The notes beneath the pieces were generated by a model. That model was given only the letters and a program-made list of their open reading frames with translations. It was not told the DNA's origin and searched no databases. This document shows, piece by piece, positions 27,354 through 36,248 of a stretch of 64,000 bases of DNA. A program made the position numbers and the translations under genes. The number at the start of each line of letters is the position of its first letter. The first letter of the stretch is position 1. Origin of the DNA: Salisediminibacterium beveridgei (GTDB taxonomy: Bacteria > Bacillota > Bacilli > Bacillales > Salisediminibacteriaceae); assembly GCF_001721685.1 (NCBI RefSeq), contig NZ_CP012502.1:3162001-3226000 (forward strand). The letters are read 5' to 3'.

Positions 27354-29402
27354 TCAGGATACTTGCCCGTCAGAGCTTGCACCTTTTTGAAGCTGGTACA
27401 TATGATGATACCGGCCGCGGACTGCCATGAGGGAGGCATGATCTCCCTGTTCAGCAATTTCTCCTTCATTGAGAACAATAATCTGATCGGCTTCACGGAT
27501 CGTCGACAGCCGGTGAGCGATGACAAACGTTGTCCGCCCTGCTTTCACGACGTCCAGGGCATGCTGAATCATCGCCTCTGTTTCCGTATCGATGTTCGCC
27601 GTCGCTTCGTCCAGAATCAATATCGCCGGATCCACAACCAGTGCCCGGGCGAAGGATATCAGCTGCCGTTCCCCGGCAGAGAAAGTGCTTCCTTTTTCCT
27701 TGACCTCTTCATCGATTCCGCTTGGGAGCGATTGAATGAAGGCAGTAGCCCCCACCTGATCGAGGGCCTTTTGGACCTGTGCCTTCGTAATCGACGGATC
27801 ACCCATCGCGACGTTCGTGTAAATGGTCCCGGTGAAAAGGAACGGATCTTGCAGGACAATGGCCATATGCGAGCGGACTTCCTGACGGGTCATCGACAAG
27901 GTATCTCTCCTGTCAATCGTCACTTCGCCTTTGTCATGATCGTAAAAGCGGAACAGGACATTCATAATCGAACTCTTCCCGGAGCCTGTATGACCAACGA
28001 AAGCCACCGTTTCCCCTTTCTTTGCTGAAAACGAAATGTCCTTCAATACTGGATGCCCCGGCTCATAAGACAGCCATACATTTTGAAATGCCACGTCTCC
28101 GTGGAATCTGGCTACGGCCGTATCCGGAAGAGGTTCTCCTTCTTGATCCATCAGATGAAATACCCGCTCCCCGGCAATACGCGCTTCTTCAAGCTGCGCC
28201 AGCTGACCGACGATGCCGTTGATCGGTTCAAACAGGCGGTTGATGTAATCCACAAAGGCATACACAACACCGAGGCTGAAGATCATCCCCACACCCATGG
28301 ACCCGCCGGCAAAATACCAGATCAAGGTCACGAAGGCGATGTTACGGATCAGGCCGATCAGGTTAAACGACGTCAGGGAATTCAGTGTGAGCATCTTTTG
28401 ATTAAACCGGTAATGTTCGGTGTTATGAGTCTCGAACTCTTCCGATACCGCCTTTTCCTGCCCGAAAGCCTGAACGAGAGACATGCCCTGAATATTTTCA
28501 TTCATCCGTCCGTTCAAATCACTCAGTTTCTCACGGATCACCCGGTTGTACCTGCCCGCAAAGGACCGGTACACGATCATCCAGATAATGAGTATCGGAA
28601 TGATCAGAAGGGTTGCCAGTGCGAGACGGACATCCAGGAGGAAGATGGCAATAAAAATTCCGATCATGTAGATGATCCCCGTGAAAAAGGTGGCCAGGAC
28701 CCGGACATAGAGCTCGCGGATCGCTTCCGTATCGTTCGTGATTCTCGAGACAATTTTCCCTGTCGGCATGTGATCAAAGTACCGCACCGGCAGTTCGTGT
28801 ACTTTTTTAAAGACATCCTCCCGCATTTTTTTAATGATGCGGTTCGCAGACGTCTGAAGCCAAAGGCTCTGGTAATAATGAAAGAACGACGACAGGATAA
28901 TAAGAGCGAGATACAGCCCCATCCAGCCAATGATATAGGGTACTTCCGGTGCATAAAACTGATAGACCTCGCCCTGGGTCATTTCCTGAGCGGGGTAGCT
29001 GGCGGTTTCGCCATTGCGACTCACCGTGAGTTCCCCATTTTCAAAGGCCTCTTCCCCGACAAGCACATCCGCTGCTTCCACAAAATAATAGGTCAATCCA
29101 ACCTGAACCACGGAAGCTTCTCCCAGAACCGCTGCACCAGGGTCATGACGGTCCATGCGGCTGAACTGCCGGTCATCAAACGTAACATCACCGTTCGGCG
29201 TCTCCATCCACGTCTGTTCGACCCCGACGATATGATTATCGATCATCGTTTTGGCAATAAACGGGCCCGTCAACTCCGCAGCCGCTGCAATCGCAAGGAA
29301 AAATAAGGAGATGAAAATCGTCTTTCGAAAAGGCCAGGCGTATAGGAACAGCCGCTTGCCTGTCTTGGTGGCTTCAGGTGTCTGCGCCTCATTTACAGCC
29401 AT
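27354..29402 (-). CDS. bmrD: ABC exporter half-transporter, BmrD/YheH-like (catalytic half)
   Basis: The 682-residue half-transporter has six transmembrane helices with a long extracellular insertion after the first (about 50-155), typical of YheH/BmrD. Its ATPase has Walker A GHTGSGKSS, signature FSAGERQL and Walker B ILILDEATANID with an intact catalytic Glu. It overlaps its partner by 10 bp. The pair should form a heterodimeric multidrug exporter. Confidence 0.9.
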   Translation of the reverse strand: MAVNEAQTPEATKTGKRLFLYAWPFRKTIFISLFFLAIAAAAELTGPFIAKTMIDNHIVGVEQTWMETPNGDVTFDDRQFSRMDRHDPGAAVLGEASVVQVGLTYYFVEAADVLVGEEAFENGELTVSRNGETASYPAQEMTQGEVYQFYAPEVPYIIGWMGLYLALIILSSFFHYYQSLWLQTSANRIIKKMREDVFKKVHELPVRYFDHMPTGKIVSRITNDTEAIRELYVRVLATFFTGIIYMIGIFIAIFLLDVRLALATLLIIPILIIWMIVYRSFAGRYNRVIREKLSDLNGRMNENIQGMSLVQAFGQEKAVSEEFETHNTEHYRFNQKMLTLNSLTSFNLIGLIRNIAFVTLIWYFAGGSMGVGMIFSLGVVYAFVDYINRLFEPINGIVGQLAQLEEARIAGERVFHLMDQEGEPLPDTAVARFHGDVAFQNVWLSYEPGHPVLKDISFSAKKGETVAFVGHTGSGKSSIMNVLFRFYDHDKGEVTIDRRDTLSMTRQEVRSHMAIVLQDPFLFTGTIYTNVAMGDPSITKAQVQKALDQVGATAFIQSLPSGIDEEVKEKGSTFSAGERQLISFARALVVDPAILILDEATANIDTETEAMIQHALDVVKAGRTTFVIAHRLSTIREADQIIVLNEGEIAEQGDHASLMAVRGRYHHMYQLQKGASSDGQVS

Positions 29403-31168
29403 GACGACACCTCCTGTCTGTCAGCACCGGGCATGTTTTGCTCCATCTGCTGTTTATCGTATTGTCTTTGATACCAGTTACCTGCTTTCATCAGTTCTTC
29501 GTGCGTCCCTTGTTCCACTACACGCCCTTCATGAAAGACCAGAATCAGATCCGCGTGACGGACTGCGGACATCCGGTGCGCAGCAATAAACGTGGTTTTT
29601 CCCCGCCGCTCTTCGCGGATCTGTTCGATAATGAACTGTTCCGTCTTTGCATCCACTGCAGACATGGCATCATCGAGAATCAGGATTTCCGGATCCTTGA
29701 TGAGGGCTCGGGCAATCGCGATCCGCTGCTTTTGCCCTCCGGAAAGAGAGACACCTTTTTCCCCAACCAAGGTATTCAATCCGTCCTGAAAGGTATGCAG
29801 ATCTTTCGTAATCGCTGCCTGCTCCATGACTTGCTTTAACCGCTTATCAGTGGCCCCCTCGGCACCGAAACGGATATTCGCTTCGATGGTCTTCGAGAAC
29901 AGGAAGGCTTCCTGCGGTACATAGCCGATCCAGGATTTCAACGTTTCCAAAGCGATGTCTTCTATTGCCGTACCATCGATCAGCACCTGGCCATTTCCTG
30001 ACGGGTAGGCTCTGAGAAGCTGTTTTAAAAACGTCGATTTTCCGCTCCCCGTCTTGCCGACAACACCGACATGCATGCCCCGCTGAATCTTGGCAGACAC
30101 GTCGTGAATGGCATAGTCTTTTGCTGAAGGATACCTGAAGGAAAGGTTTCTCAGCTCTATGGACACCGGATTTATGTCCCGGACAGCATGAGCGTGGTCA
30201 GAAACATCCGGTTCCACATCAAAGGTATTGTTTAAACGGTCCAACGAAGCATTCCCCCGCTGCATGATATTCATCAGTTCACCGAGAGCGAACATCGGCC
30301 AGATCAGCATCCCGAGGTAAATGTTAAAGGTCACCAGCTGCCCGAGGGTAATGCGCCCCTGAAACACCAGGTACGCCCCAAAACCGAGCCCGATCATGTA
30401 ACTCATGCCTACGAGTATTTTGATCGTCGGTTCAAACAGGGCATCCACCCGGGCCACCCGAATATTCTGCTCAAGGACATGATCCGTCTGTTTACTGAAT
30501 TGCGCCCGGTCCGATCGCTCTTTGACAAAGGCGCGGATCACCCGCACGCCGGAGATCGACTCGAGAACCTGATCGTTCAAATCGCCAAAGGCACGCTGGG
30601 CTCCCATAAACCGCTCATGTATCCGCTTACCGTAAACCTTCATTAAATAAGCCATCAATGGGAATGGCAAAAAGGCAGCCAACGTCAGTTCCCAGCTGAT
30701 GAAGAATGTCATCATCACGAGAATGACGAGTAAAAACACCGTAGCGTCAACCAGTGTCAGTATCCCGAAGCCTGCGGTTTGTGAGATGGCCTTTAAATCA
30801 TTGGTTCCTTTCGCCATCAGATCACCGGTTTTGTTGCGCTGATAAAACGACGGTGTCATCGTCATTAAATGGTTCATAAACCGTGAGCGCATCGTTCGCT
30901 CGAGAAGCAATGAGCCTCCGAACAACTTACGCATCCATACGAAAGTCATCAGATACACGGCAATCATCAAGGCAAAGAGAACGCCAATGTAAGTGATCAG
31001 CCTCTCCTCGGTCATGCGGCCCTGATGGACATCATCTATTACGAAGCCGATGAGTCTCGGCGGGATAATCTCCATAATGCTGGCAATCACCAAGATGAGA
31101 ATTGCCATCACATAGCGTTTCTTTTCCTGCTTAAAAAACCAGGATAATTTCTTTAATGCACTGAACAT
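29393..31168 (-). CDS. bmrC: ABC exporter half-transporter, BmrC/YheI-like (degenerate half)
   Basis: The 591-residue half-transporter has a six-helix membrane domain and an ATPase with Walker A GKTGSGKST, signature LSGGQKQR and Walker B ILILDDAMSAVD. Asp replaces the catalytic Glu, as expected for the non-catalytic half of BmrCD-type heterodimers. The gene is preceded by a leader with two small ORFs and two hairpins, suggesting translation-coupled attenuation. Confidence 0.9.
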   Translation of the reverse strand: MFSALKKLSWFFKQEKKRYVMAILILVIASIMEIIPPRLIGFVIDDVHQGRMTEERLITYIGVLFALMIAVYLMTFVWMRKLFGGSLLLERTMRSRFMNHLMTMTPSFYQRNKTGDLMAKGTNDLKAISQTAGFGILTLVDATVFLLVILVMMTFFISWELTLAAFLPFPLMAYLMKVYGKRIHERFMGAQRAFGDLNDQVLESISGVRVIRAFVKERSDRAQFSKQTDHVLEQNIRVARVDALFEPTIKILVGMSYMIGLGFGAYLVFQGRITLGQLVTFNIYLGMLIWPMFALGELMNIMQRGNASLDRLNNTFDVEPDVSDHAHAVRDINPVSIELRNLSFRYPSAKDYAIHDVSAKIQRGMHVGVVGKTGSGKSTFLKQLLRAYPSGNGQVLIDGTAIEDIALETLKSWIGYVPQEAFLFSKTIEANIRFGAEGATDKRLKQVMEQAAITKDLHTFQDGLNTLVGEKGVSLSGGQKQRIAIARALIKDPEILILDDAMSAVDAKTEQFIIEQIREERRGKTTFIAAHRMSAVRHADLILVFHEGRVVEQGTHEELMKAGNWYQRQYDKQQMEQNMPGADRQEVSSWL

Positions 31169-31210
31169 GAAACATCACTTCCCTTCCAAACTCGGTTTGC
31201 GGTAAAATTG

Positions 31211-31276
31211 CTACCCTCCACCCATCCGAATCTTCCCTGTGATCTGAACGTACTGAATGATTGCTTTCTTTGTCAT
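31211..31276 (-). CDS. Possible second leader peptide upstream of bmrC (21 aa)
   Basis: A 21-codon ORF begins MTKKAIIQYVQITGK and ends in MGGG, with GAGAGGATG upstream of its ATG. It ends 42 bp before bmrC and follows a terminator-like hairpin. It may be a regulatory or translationally coupling ORF; it could also be chance. Confidence 0.45.
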   Translation of the reverse strand: MTKKAIIQYVQITGKIRMGGG

Positions 31277-31327
31277 GCTGCAACATCCTCTCTGTTTTAT
31301 GATTCAGCATGAAGTTCATGCCAATAG

Positions 31328-31355
31328 AAAAAGCCTGCGTCGCCGCGGGCTTTTT
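31328..31355 (-). terminator. Second leader hairpin upstream of bmrC
   Basis: Stem AAAAAGCC(C)GCG/CGC(A)GGCTTTTT, followed by T residues on the minus strand. It is either an attenuator or a read-through terminator. Confidence 0.7.
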
Positions 31356-31385
31356 ACATAAATTTACATCATGAGATTGTAAAAA

Positions 31386-31411
31386 GCGCACGGAGCCATT
31401 GCACCATGCGC
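31386..31411 (-). terminator. First leader attenuator hairpin upstream of bmrCD
   Basis: Stem GCGCATGG/CCGTGCGC with a 10-nt loop, followed by TTTTTAC. It starts about 40 nt after the stop of the 30-aa leader ORF. Confidence 0.7.
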
Positions 31412-31453
31412 ATCGATAACGGATTTAACCCTCGATCATACGACTGAATCCAG

Positions 31454-31546
31454 TCAATCGAAAGCCGGCAGTTTGCTCATGGGTACGGACACATATGGAG
31501 TTGTGTTGATGTTGAATGGACGTCGTTTCATACGGTTCCGAATCAT
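31454..31546 (-). CDS. Leader peptide of the bmrCD exporter (30 aa)
   Basis: A 30-codon ORF (MIRNRMKRRPFNI... to ...SKLPAFD) starts after a near-perfect AAAGGAGG ribosome binding site. It is followed by a terminator hairpin at 31386-31411, another hairpin and then bmrC. B. subtilis bmrCD has a comparable leader ORF, bmrB, that couples ribosome stalling by antibiotics to read-through. I infer the same role here; the peptide itself is not recognisably similar. Confidence 0.6.
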   Translation of the reverse strand: MIRNRMKRRPFNINTTPYVSVPMSKLPAFD

Positions 31547-31600
31547 GGCTCTTGCCTCCTTTCACTGTTTCAGTCTGATTAGAATTGGCTATTTCTGTTA

Positions 31601-31629
31601 TAGAGTAGCAGAACCTGACATGCCGGTCA
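31601..31629 (-). promoter_or_regulatory. Sigma-A promoter of the bmrCD leader
   Basis: TTGACC, 17-nt spacer, TACTCT on the minus strand, about 55 bp upstream of the 30-aa ORF. Confidence 0.55.
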
Positions 31630-31666
31630 ATGGGCATTGGCCATTTTTTACAGATCAGCTTTACAT

Positions 31667-32299
31667 TCAGTCCTGAGACGGATCTTCTTCCTCGTCCACC
31701 GTCGGCATCATCGTGCCGCCCTCCTCTTCGATCGTGTCGAAGATGTCGCTTCTTACCCGGCGGAAATCATCATCGGATTCGAACGTAAAGGTTGTTTCGT
31801 CCTCCAGGACAAACCGGTATGAAATATGGAGCACACCACCCCGGGACTCCCGGACCGGTTGCACTTCTTCCACCTCAGCCCAGTCATACCAGGTCCCACG
31901 CCATTCATACCAGTCGTTATAGTGGAAACCTTCGTCTTCAAGCAATACATAGTGCTGAATACTGAAGGCCATAAACGGTGCCGCCAATAAAACGAGGGCG
32001 ATCATCACTGGACCCAGCCGATAGGGTACCCGGCGCCTTTCAGCCGTCTTTCTCGTGATGAAGTACAGACCTGCAACAAACGGGATCCAAAGTAACGCAC
32101 CCATCATCATCCGGTAACTGAGTGTCGGTGTTAACAGCTCAAGCAGCTGATCGGAATGGAGCATCACCTCTTGAATAAGCGGGATCAACACAATCGGTCC
32201 GAAAAAAGACAATAACCCGCAAGATGCGGCAATGAGGAAGATCGTCGGATGATGATCCTCTATGTCAAATTGCCGTTTTCGTTTTTTATTTGTGCCCAT
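31667..32299 (-). CDS. Uncharacterised membrane protein
   Basis: I do not recognise this 210-residue protein. It has a basic N-terminus, hydrophobic segments at about 18-42, 62-80 and 92-112, then a soluble beta-rich domain (YEWRGTWYDWAEVEEVQP) and a very acidic C-terminus (VDEEEDPSQD). The ATG at 32299 is chosen because GGAGGAGG lies eight bases upstream. It overlaps a small upstream ORF. Confidence 0.75.
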   Translation of the reverse strand: MGTNKKRKRQFDIEDHHPTIFLIAASCGLLSFFGPIVLIPLIQEVMLHSDQLLELLTPTLSYRMMMGALLWIPFVAGLYFITRKTAERRRVPYRLGPVMIALVLLAAPFMAFSIQHYVLLEDEGFHYNDWYEWRGTWYDWAEVEEVQPVRESRGGVLHISYRFVLEDETTFTFESDDDFRRVRSDIFDTIEEEGGTMMPTVDEEEDPSQD

Positions 32300-32454
32300 G
32301 AAATGTCCTCCTCCAACAGCAGTGGTCCAGCCGCATTCTCCCAAAATTTCATCAGTTCCTGGCAGTCTTCTTTATGTACGGATAATGAGGCGCTCCGGTT
32401 CATTTTTTTATTGTATACCGTAATATCCACATACTGCCCCGCATCTTCAAACAC
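32260..32454 (-). CDS. Small hypothetical protein (64 aa)
   Basis: A GTG-started ORF (MFEDAGQYVDITVYNKKMNR) of 64 codons with balanced composition overlaps the next gene by 40 bp. Its only possible ribosome binding site (TAGGG) is very close to the start. It may be a real, translationally coupled small protein, but the evidence is only moderate. Confidence 0.4.
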   Translation of the reverse strand: MFEDAGQYVDITVYNKKMNRSASLSVHKEDCQELMKFWENAAGPLLLEEDISWAQIKNENGNLT

Positions 32455-32612
32455 ACCCTATTTCATGTGACCGATCCCGATATCCACCTTCTCTTGTGGT
32501 TATTTTACCACAATCAACCATTTATTGATAACGATACCAAGAGGTGAAACATCACAAAAACAGAGTCCTGCAACCTGTACAGAACTCCCTGCAAAAAATC
32601 TCTTCTGTTCGA

Positions 32613-33197
32613 CTAGGGGGTAAGGATCGACCGGAAGTACACATCTTTCACCTCGACGTTCTCCACTTCCTGATTGATCGCGGAACGGATGTCATCCACT
32701 ACCCTGTCTTTCCCTTCGTTACTGCGGACTTCTGAAGACCCCACCGTCAAAAAGGCATCCTGGATGATCTTTTGTACAACTTCATCCCGGTTACTGAGAC
32801 GTCTTACCTGACCGCGTTCCATCACTTCAATGGTCAACGAAGCCTGAACAGTGCCTCCGTCGTCAAGCTGGTACAACGCTTCTTCCCCGTGATGAGCCCT
32901 CTGCCATGAGTAGTCTCCCGCGATATAGTCGTAAGCGGAGGTCACCCGGTCCTGATTAAGTAACATCAATAAGGCCCCACCGAGAACCACCAGAAGTCCG
33001 ATCAGGATCACCGTGCCCTTATTTTGCTTTTTCTTTGGAAACGGCTCTTCATCGGATCCGTTGTTCATCACAGGCGGTTTTTCCGATCGCCAGGTCGCGA
33101 CGTTTTTCGAGCGGTTCCGGGCGCCTCGTTGCTCATCCATGCGTTTACTTTCCACCTTATTCTGGAGCTTCTCCATCGCTTTTCGATCATCCGTCAT
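32613..33197 (-). CDS. Single-pass membrane protein with FliL-like C-terminus
   Basis: The 194-residue protein has a charged cytoplasmic N-terminus (1-57), one transmembrane helix (about 58-78) and an exterior domain. Its C-terminal pattern (RDEVVQKIIQDAF, EGKDRVVDDIRSAIN, VEVKDVYFRSIL) recalls the C-terminal half of FliL. No flagellar gene is nearby, so the assignment is weak. The ATG at 33197 has GGGAG eight bases upstream. Confidence 0.6.
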   Translation of the reverse strand: MTDDRKAMEKLQNKVESKRMDEQRGARNRSKNVATWRSEKPPVMNNGSDEEPFPKKKQNKGTVILIGLLVVLGGALLMLLNQDRVTSAYDYIAGDYSWQRAHHGEEALYQLDDGGTVQASLTIEVMERGQVRRLSNRDEVVQKIIQDAFLTVGSSEVRSNEGKDRVVDDIRSAINQEVENVEVKDVYFRSILTP

Positions 33198-33247
33198 ACC
33201 CATCACTCCCACCAACTAATCCCTGCTTTCATTTTAGCAGAGTACAA

Positions 33248-33289
33248 AAAAACTCTCCACATGGCTTTTAGCCGTTGAGGAGAGTTTTT
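33248..33289 (-). terminator. Terminator after the GbsR-type regulator gene
   Basis: Eleven-bp stem AAAAACTCTCC/GGAGAGTTTTT with a smaller GGC/GCC hairpin inside. Confidence 0.85.
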
Positions 33290-33294
33290 CGGGA

Positions 33295-33849
33295 TTATTT
33301 TTCCTTTGTCGGTACAATGTCATAAATCTCACCGGTCTCAAATAAAGCAATGACACGGTTCAACCATTCATAATATTCTCGGGCATGGCTGAGTTTATCA
33401 AGATCAAGTTCCACTTTCCCACGGATCTCATCGCACTCTGTATCCAGGTATATTCTTCTGATCTGATCCTCGGTTTCACGGATGGCTTCTAAATTCATCT
33501 CTGTAGCCTGCCGCCACCTTTTAATAAACACAGTGGAAAACGATTTATACCAGTCATCTTCTGTTTTGTAGAGATCTTTGCGGATCCCTCTCTCCCACAC
33601 ACGTTCCACCATACTCGCCTCAACGAGCGAACGGATTCCCGTGCTCATACTCGTCTTACTCATACCCATTTGTTCACTCATCTCATCGAGTGTCATAGGT
33701 TCTTCTGAGAAGAATACCGTTCCATATAACCTGCCTGTGGATGGAGAGAGATCATAAAGATGAATGTTTTTGGCGATCTCGGAAATAAACCTGTCCCGCG
33801 CTGCTTCAAGTCGATCCTGATCACTTCGTAATCTGTCCTCGCTCTTCAT
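33295..33849 (-). CDS. GbsR/OpcR-type regulator
   Basis: The 184-residue MarR-like winged-helix protein of the GbsR family (MGMSKTSMSTGIRSL recognition helix region, length about 180 as usual) is encoded divergently from an opuA operon. In B. subtilis GbsR and OpcR control choline and glycine-betaine uptake genes. It probably represses opuA here. The ATG at 33849 has GGAGG upstream; a GTG three bases earlier is the alternative. Confidence 0.88.
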   Translation of the reverse strand: MKSEDRLRSDQDRLEAARDRFISEIAKNIHLYDLSPSTGRLYGTVFFSEEPMTLDEMSEQMGMSKTSMSTGIRSLVEASMVERVWERGIRKDLYKTEDDWYKSFSTVFIKRWRQATEMNLEAIRETEDQIRRIYLDTECDEIRGKVELDLDKLSHAREYYEWLNRVIALFETGEIYDIVPTKEK

Positions 33850-34028
33850 CACACATCCTCCTAATATAGTCCGCTAAACATTACGATACCAAATCCTCTC
33901 AGTAATTGATACTGCCCTCCCTATGTGTTACTCGGCGATAACGGGCGCATTATAAAGCAACAGCGTCGCTCAGTCCGTACAGTTTTTTCTGAACAAACTT
34001 TACGCGCTGTATAGACCGTTTATGGGAT

Positions 34029-34057
34029 TTGTCATCACAAAGATAGAGGTATATAGT
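34029..34057 (+). promoter_or_regulatory. Sigma-A promoter of opuA
   Basis: TTGTCA, exact 17-nt spacer, TATAGT, about 65 bp upstream of the opuAA start. An operator of the divergent GbsR-type regulator is expected nearby but no consensus was recognised. The rest of 33850-34028 shows nothing I can name. Confidence 0.65.
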
Positions 34058-34124
34058 TATGAATAGTGCAAGTTGTGCTCCATTACACACTCACAAATTT
34101 TAAAACAGAAAAGAAGGTGCGAAA

Positions 34125-35324
34125 GTGGCTACAATTAAAGTCGACAAGCTCACAAAGATTTTCGGCAAAAAAACGAAGCAGGCCCAACAGCTCCTTGACG
34201 AAGGCTATTCGAAAGATGAAATCCTTGGCAAAACCGGCTGTACCGTCGGTGTAAACCAGGCCTCTTTTGAAGTCCAGGATGCAGAAATTTTTGTCATCAT
34301 GGGGCTCTCCGGCAGTGGTAAATCCACGCTGGTCAGACTGTTGAACCGCCTGATTGAACCAACAAGCGGAACGGTTCACATCAATGATGATAACCTCTCT
34401 AACATTTCCGATACTGAACTCCGTATGGCAAGACGGAAAATGATGAGTATGGTGTTCCAAAAATTCGGGCTTTTCCCGTTCCGTACCATTATGGAAAATG
34501 TGGAATACGGCTTGGAAATTCAAGGTATTGAAAAATCAGAACGACGTGAAAAAGCACAGGCTTCTCTTGAACTCGTTGGCCTGAAAGGGTACGAAGCACA
34601 ATATCCGGATCAGTTATCCGGTGGGATGCAGCAACGTGTCGGGTTAGCCCGGGCACTTGCCAATGACCCGGAAGTCCTGCTAATGGATGAAGCTTTCTCA
34701 GCGCTCGATCCATTGATCCGTAAAGATATGCAGGATGAGTTATTGGACCTGCAGACATCCATGCAAAAAACCATCATCTTTATCACACACGATCTTGATG
34801 AGGCACTTCGTCTCGGAGACCGTATCGCACTGATGAAAGATGGTTATATCGTGCAGATTGGTACACCGGAAGAAATTCTGATCAACCCGGCTAACGAATA
34901 TGTCGAACGGTTTGTTGAAGACATTGACCGCTCGAAGATCCTCAATGCCGAGCACATTATGAAGACACCGGAAACCATCAATCTCGATAAAAGCGGTCCC
35001 CGCGTGGCGCTTGAACGCATGCGTAAATACGGACTTTCCAGTCTCTATGTTACTGACAGTAACCGTCGTTTGAAAGGTTACGTGACAGCTGACGATGCGT
35101 CCAATGCCCAAAAAGAGGATGCCCGTGATTTAAACGCAATTCTTAAAACCGACATGCCTAAATGTTCAAAAGATACTACGTTACATGAACTGTTTGATAT
35201 GATTCATAATTCACCGGTTCCTGTGGCTGTTGTAGAAAACGAAAAACTCGTTGGCATTATTGTACGCGGTGCAGTCATCGCGGCATTGTCCGGAGAAAAC
35301 GAGGTGAACCTGAATGCTGAATGA
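34125..35324 (+). CDS. opuAA: Glycine betaine ABC transporter, ATP-binding subunit
   Basis: The 399-residue ProV/OpuAA-type ATPase has Walker A GLSGSGKST, signature LSGGMQQR and Walker B LLMDEAFSALD, followed by tandem CBS domains (about 280-395) that sense ionic strength or c-di-AMP in relatives. The start is GTG with AGAAGG upstream. It overlaps opuAB by 11 bp. It powers compatible-solute import under salt stress; the cdaA gene in this same window makes c-di-AMP control plausible. Confidence 0.95.
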   Translation: MATIKVDKLTKIFGKKTKQAQQLLDEGYSKDEILGKTGCTVGVNQASFEVQDAEIFVIMGLSGSGKSTLVRLLNRLIEPTSGTVHINDDNLSNISDTELRMARRKMMSMVFQKFGLFPFRTIMENVEYGLEIQGIEKSERREKAQASLELVGLKGYEAQYPDQLSGGMQQRVGLARALANDPEVLLMDEAFSALDPLIRKDMQDELLDLQTSMQKTIIFITHDLDEALRLGDRIALMKDGYIVQIGTPEEILINPANEYVERFVEDIDRSKILNAEHIMKTPETINLDKSGPRVALERMRKYGLSSLYVTDSNRRLKGYVTADDASNAQKEDARDLNAILKTDMPKCSKDTTLHELFDMIHNSPVPVAVVENEKLVGIIVRGAVIAALSGENEVNLNAE

Positions 35325-36171
35325 CTTACTCAATAACATTCCACAAATACCGATTTCAGAAGGCGTAAGTAACGCAGTCAGCTGGATTACAGATACTTTT
35401 TCCTTTATCTTCAACCCGATCCGAAGTGGATTTGGTGACTTTATGTCCTGGTTCGCGAGTCTTTTATACTCGGTGCCAGCAATCATCATCATTCTGCTGG
35501 TTGCAGTTTTGGCCTATTTCTTATCAGGTAAAAAGTGGGGACTGACTGTCTTTACATTTCTTGGTCTGTTGCTGATTTACAACCAAGGCCTATGGGAAGA
35601 ATTAATGTTCACATTCACACTCGTACTTTTAGCCAGTACATTATCAGTCATTATCGGTGTCCCATTCGGGATACTCATGTCCAAAAGTAATACCGCCGAA
35701 GCAATTATGAAGCCAATTTTGGACTTCATGCAGACGATGCCGGCGTTCGTTTACCTGATTCCTGCCGTCGCATTCTTTGGAATCGGAATGGTACCAGGTG
35801 TATTTGCATCACTCATATTCGCAACACCGCCGACAGTCCGGCTGACGAATCTCGGTATTCGCCAAGTACCGACGGAAATGGTCGAAGCGTCAGATGCCTT
35901 CGGTTCTACGCCGCAACAAAAATTGTTCAAAGTCGAGCTGCCGATGGCGAAGGTAACCATTATGGCCGGAATCAACCAGACCGTAATGCTCGCACTTTCC
36001 ATGGTTGTAATTGCTTCCATGATTGGTGCCCCGGGTCTCGGACGCGAAGTATTGTCCGCTCTTCAGCGTGCACAAGTCGGCCCTGGCTTTACAGCAGGTA
36101 TCGGTATTGTTATACTGGCAATCATTATTGACCGGTTCACACAAACAGCAAACATGAAAAAATCAGAGTAA
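35314..36171 (+). CDS. opuAB: Glycine betaine ABC transporter, permease subunit
   Basis: The 285-residue permease has about seven transmembrane segments and the ABC-permease EAA loop (EASDAFGSTPQQKLFKVELP). It is translationally coupled to opuAA. Family: OpuAB/ProW. Confidence 0.95.
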   Translation: MLNDLLNNIPQIPISEGVSNAVSWITDTFSFIFNPIRSGFGDFMSWFASLLYSVPAIIIILLVAVLAYFLSGKKWGLTVFTFLGLLLIYNQGLWEELMFTFTLVLLASTLSVIIGVPFGILMSKSNTAEAIMKPILDFMQTMPAFVYLIPAVAFFGIGMVPGVFASLIFATPPTVRLTNLGIRQVPTEMVEASDAFGSTPQQKLFKVELPMAKVTIMAGINQTVMLALSMVVIASMIGAPGLGREVLSALQRAQVGPGFTAGIGIVILAIIIDRFTQTANMKKSE

Positions 36172-36248
36172 CATGTTTAGGTTGGCATCTTCACGGGTAT
36201 AATAATATTCGTGGAGTACCATAGATCACACAGAATCAAAAAAAGGGG

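Noticed and set aside
28053..29306. A 417-codon open frame on the plus strand opposite bmrD
   Set aside because: It is wholly antisense to a clear ABC transporter, rich in His, Asp and Arg as expected for a mirror frame, and has no family resemblance.
32613..33197. Calling this gene fliL
   Set aside because: Only the C-terminal pattern is similar and no flagellar genes are nearby.
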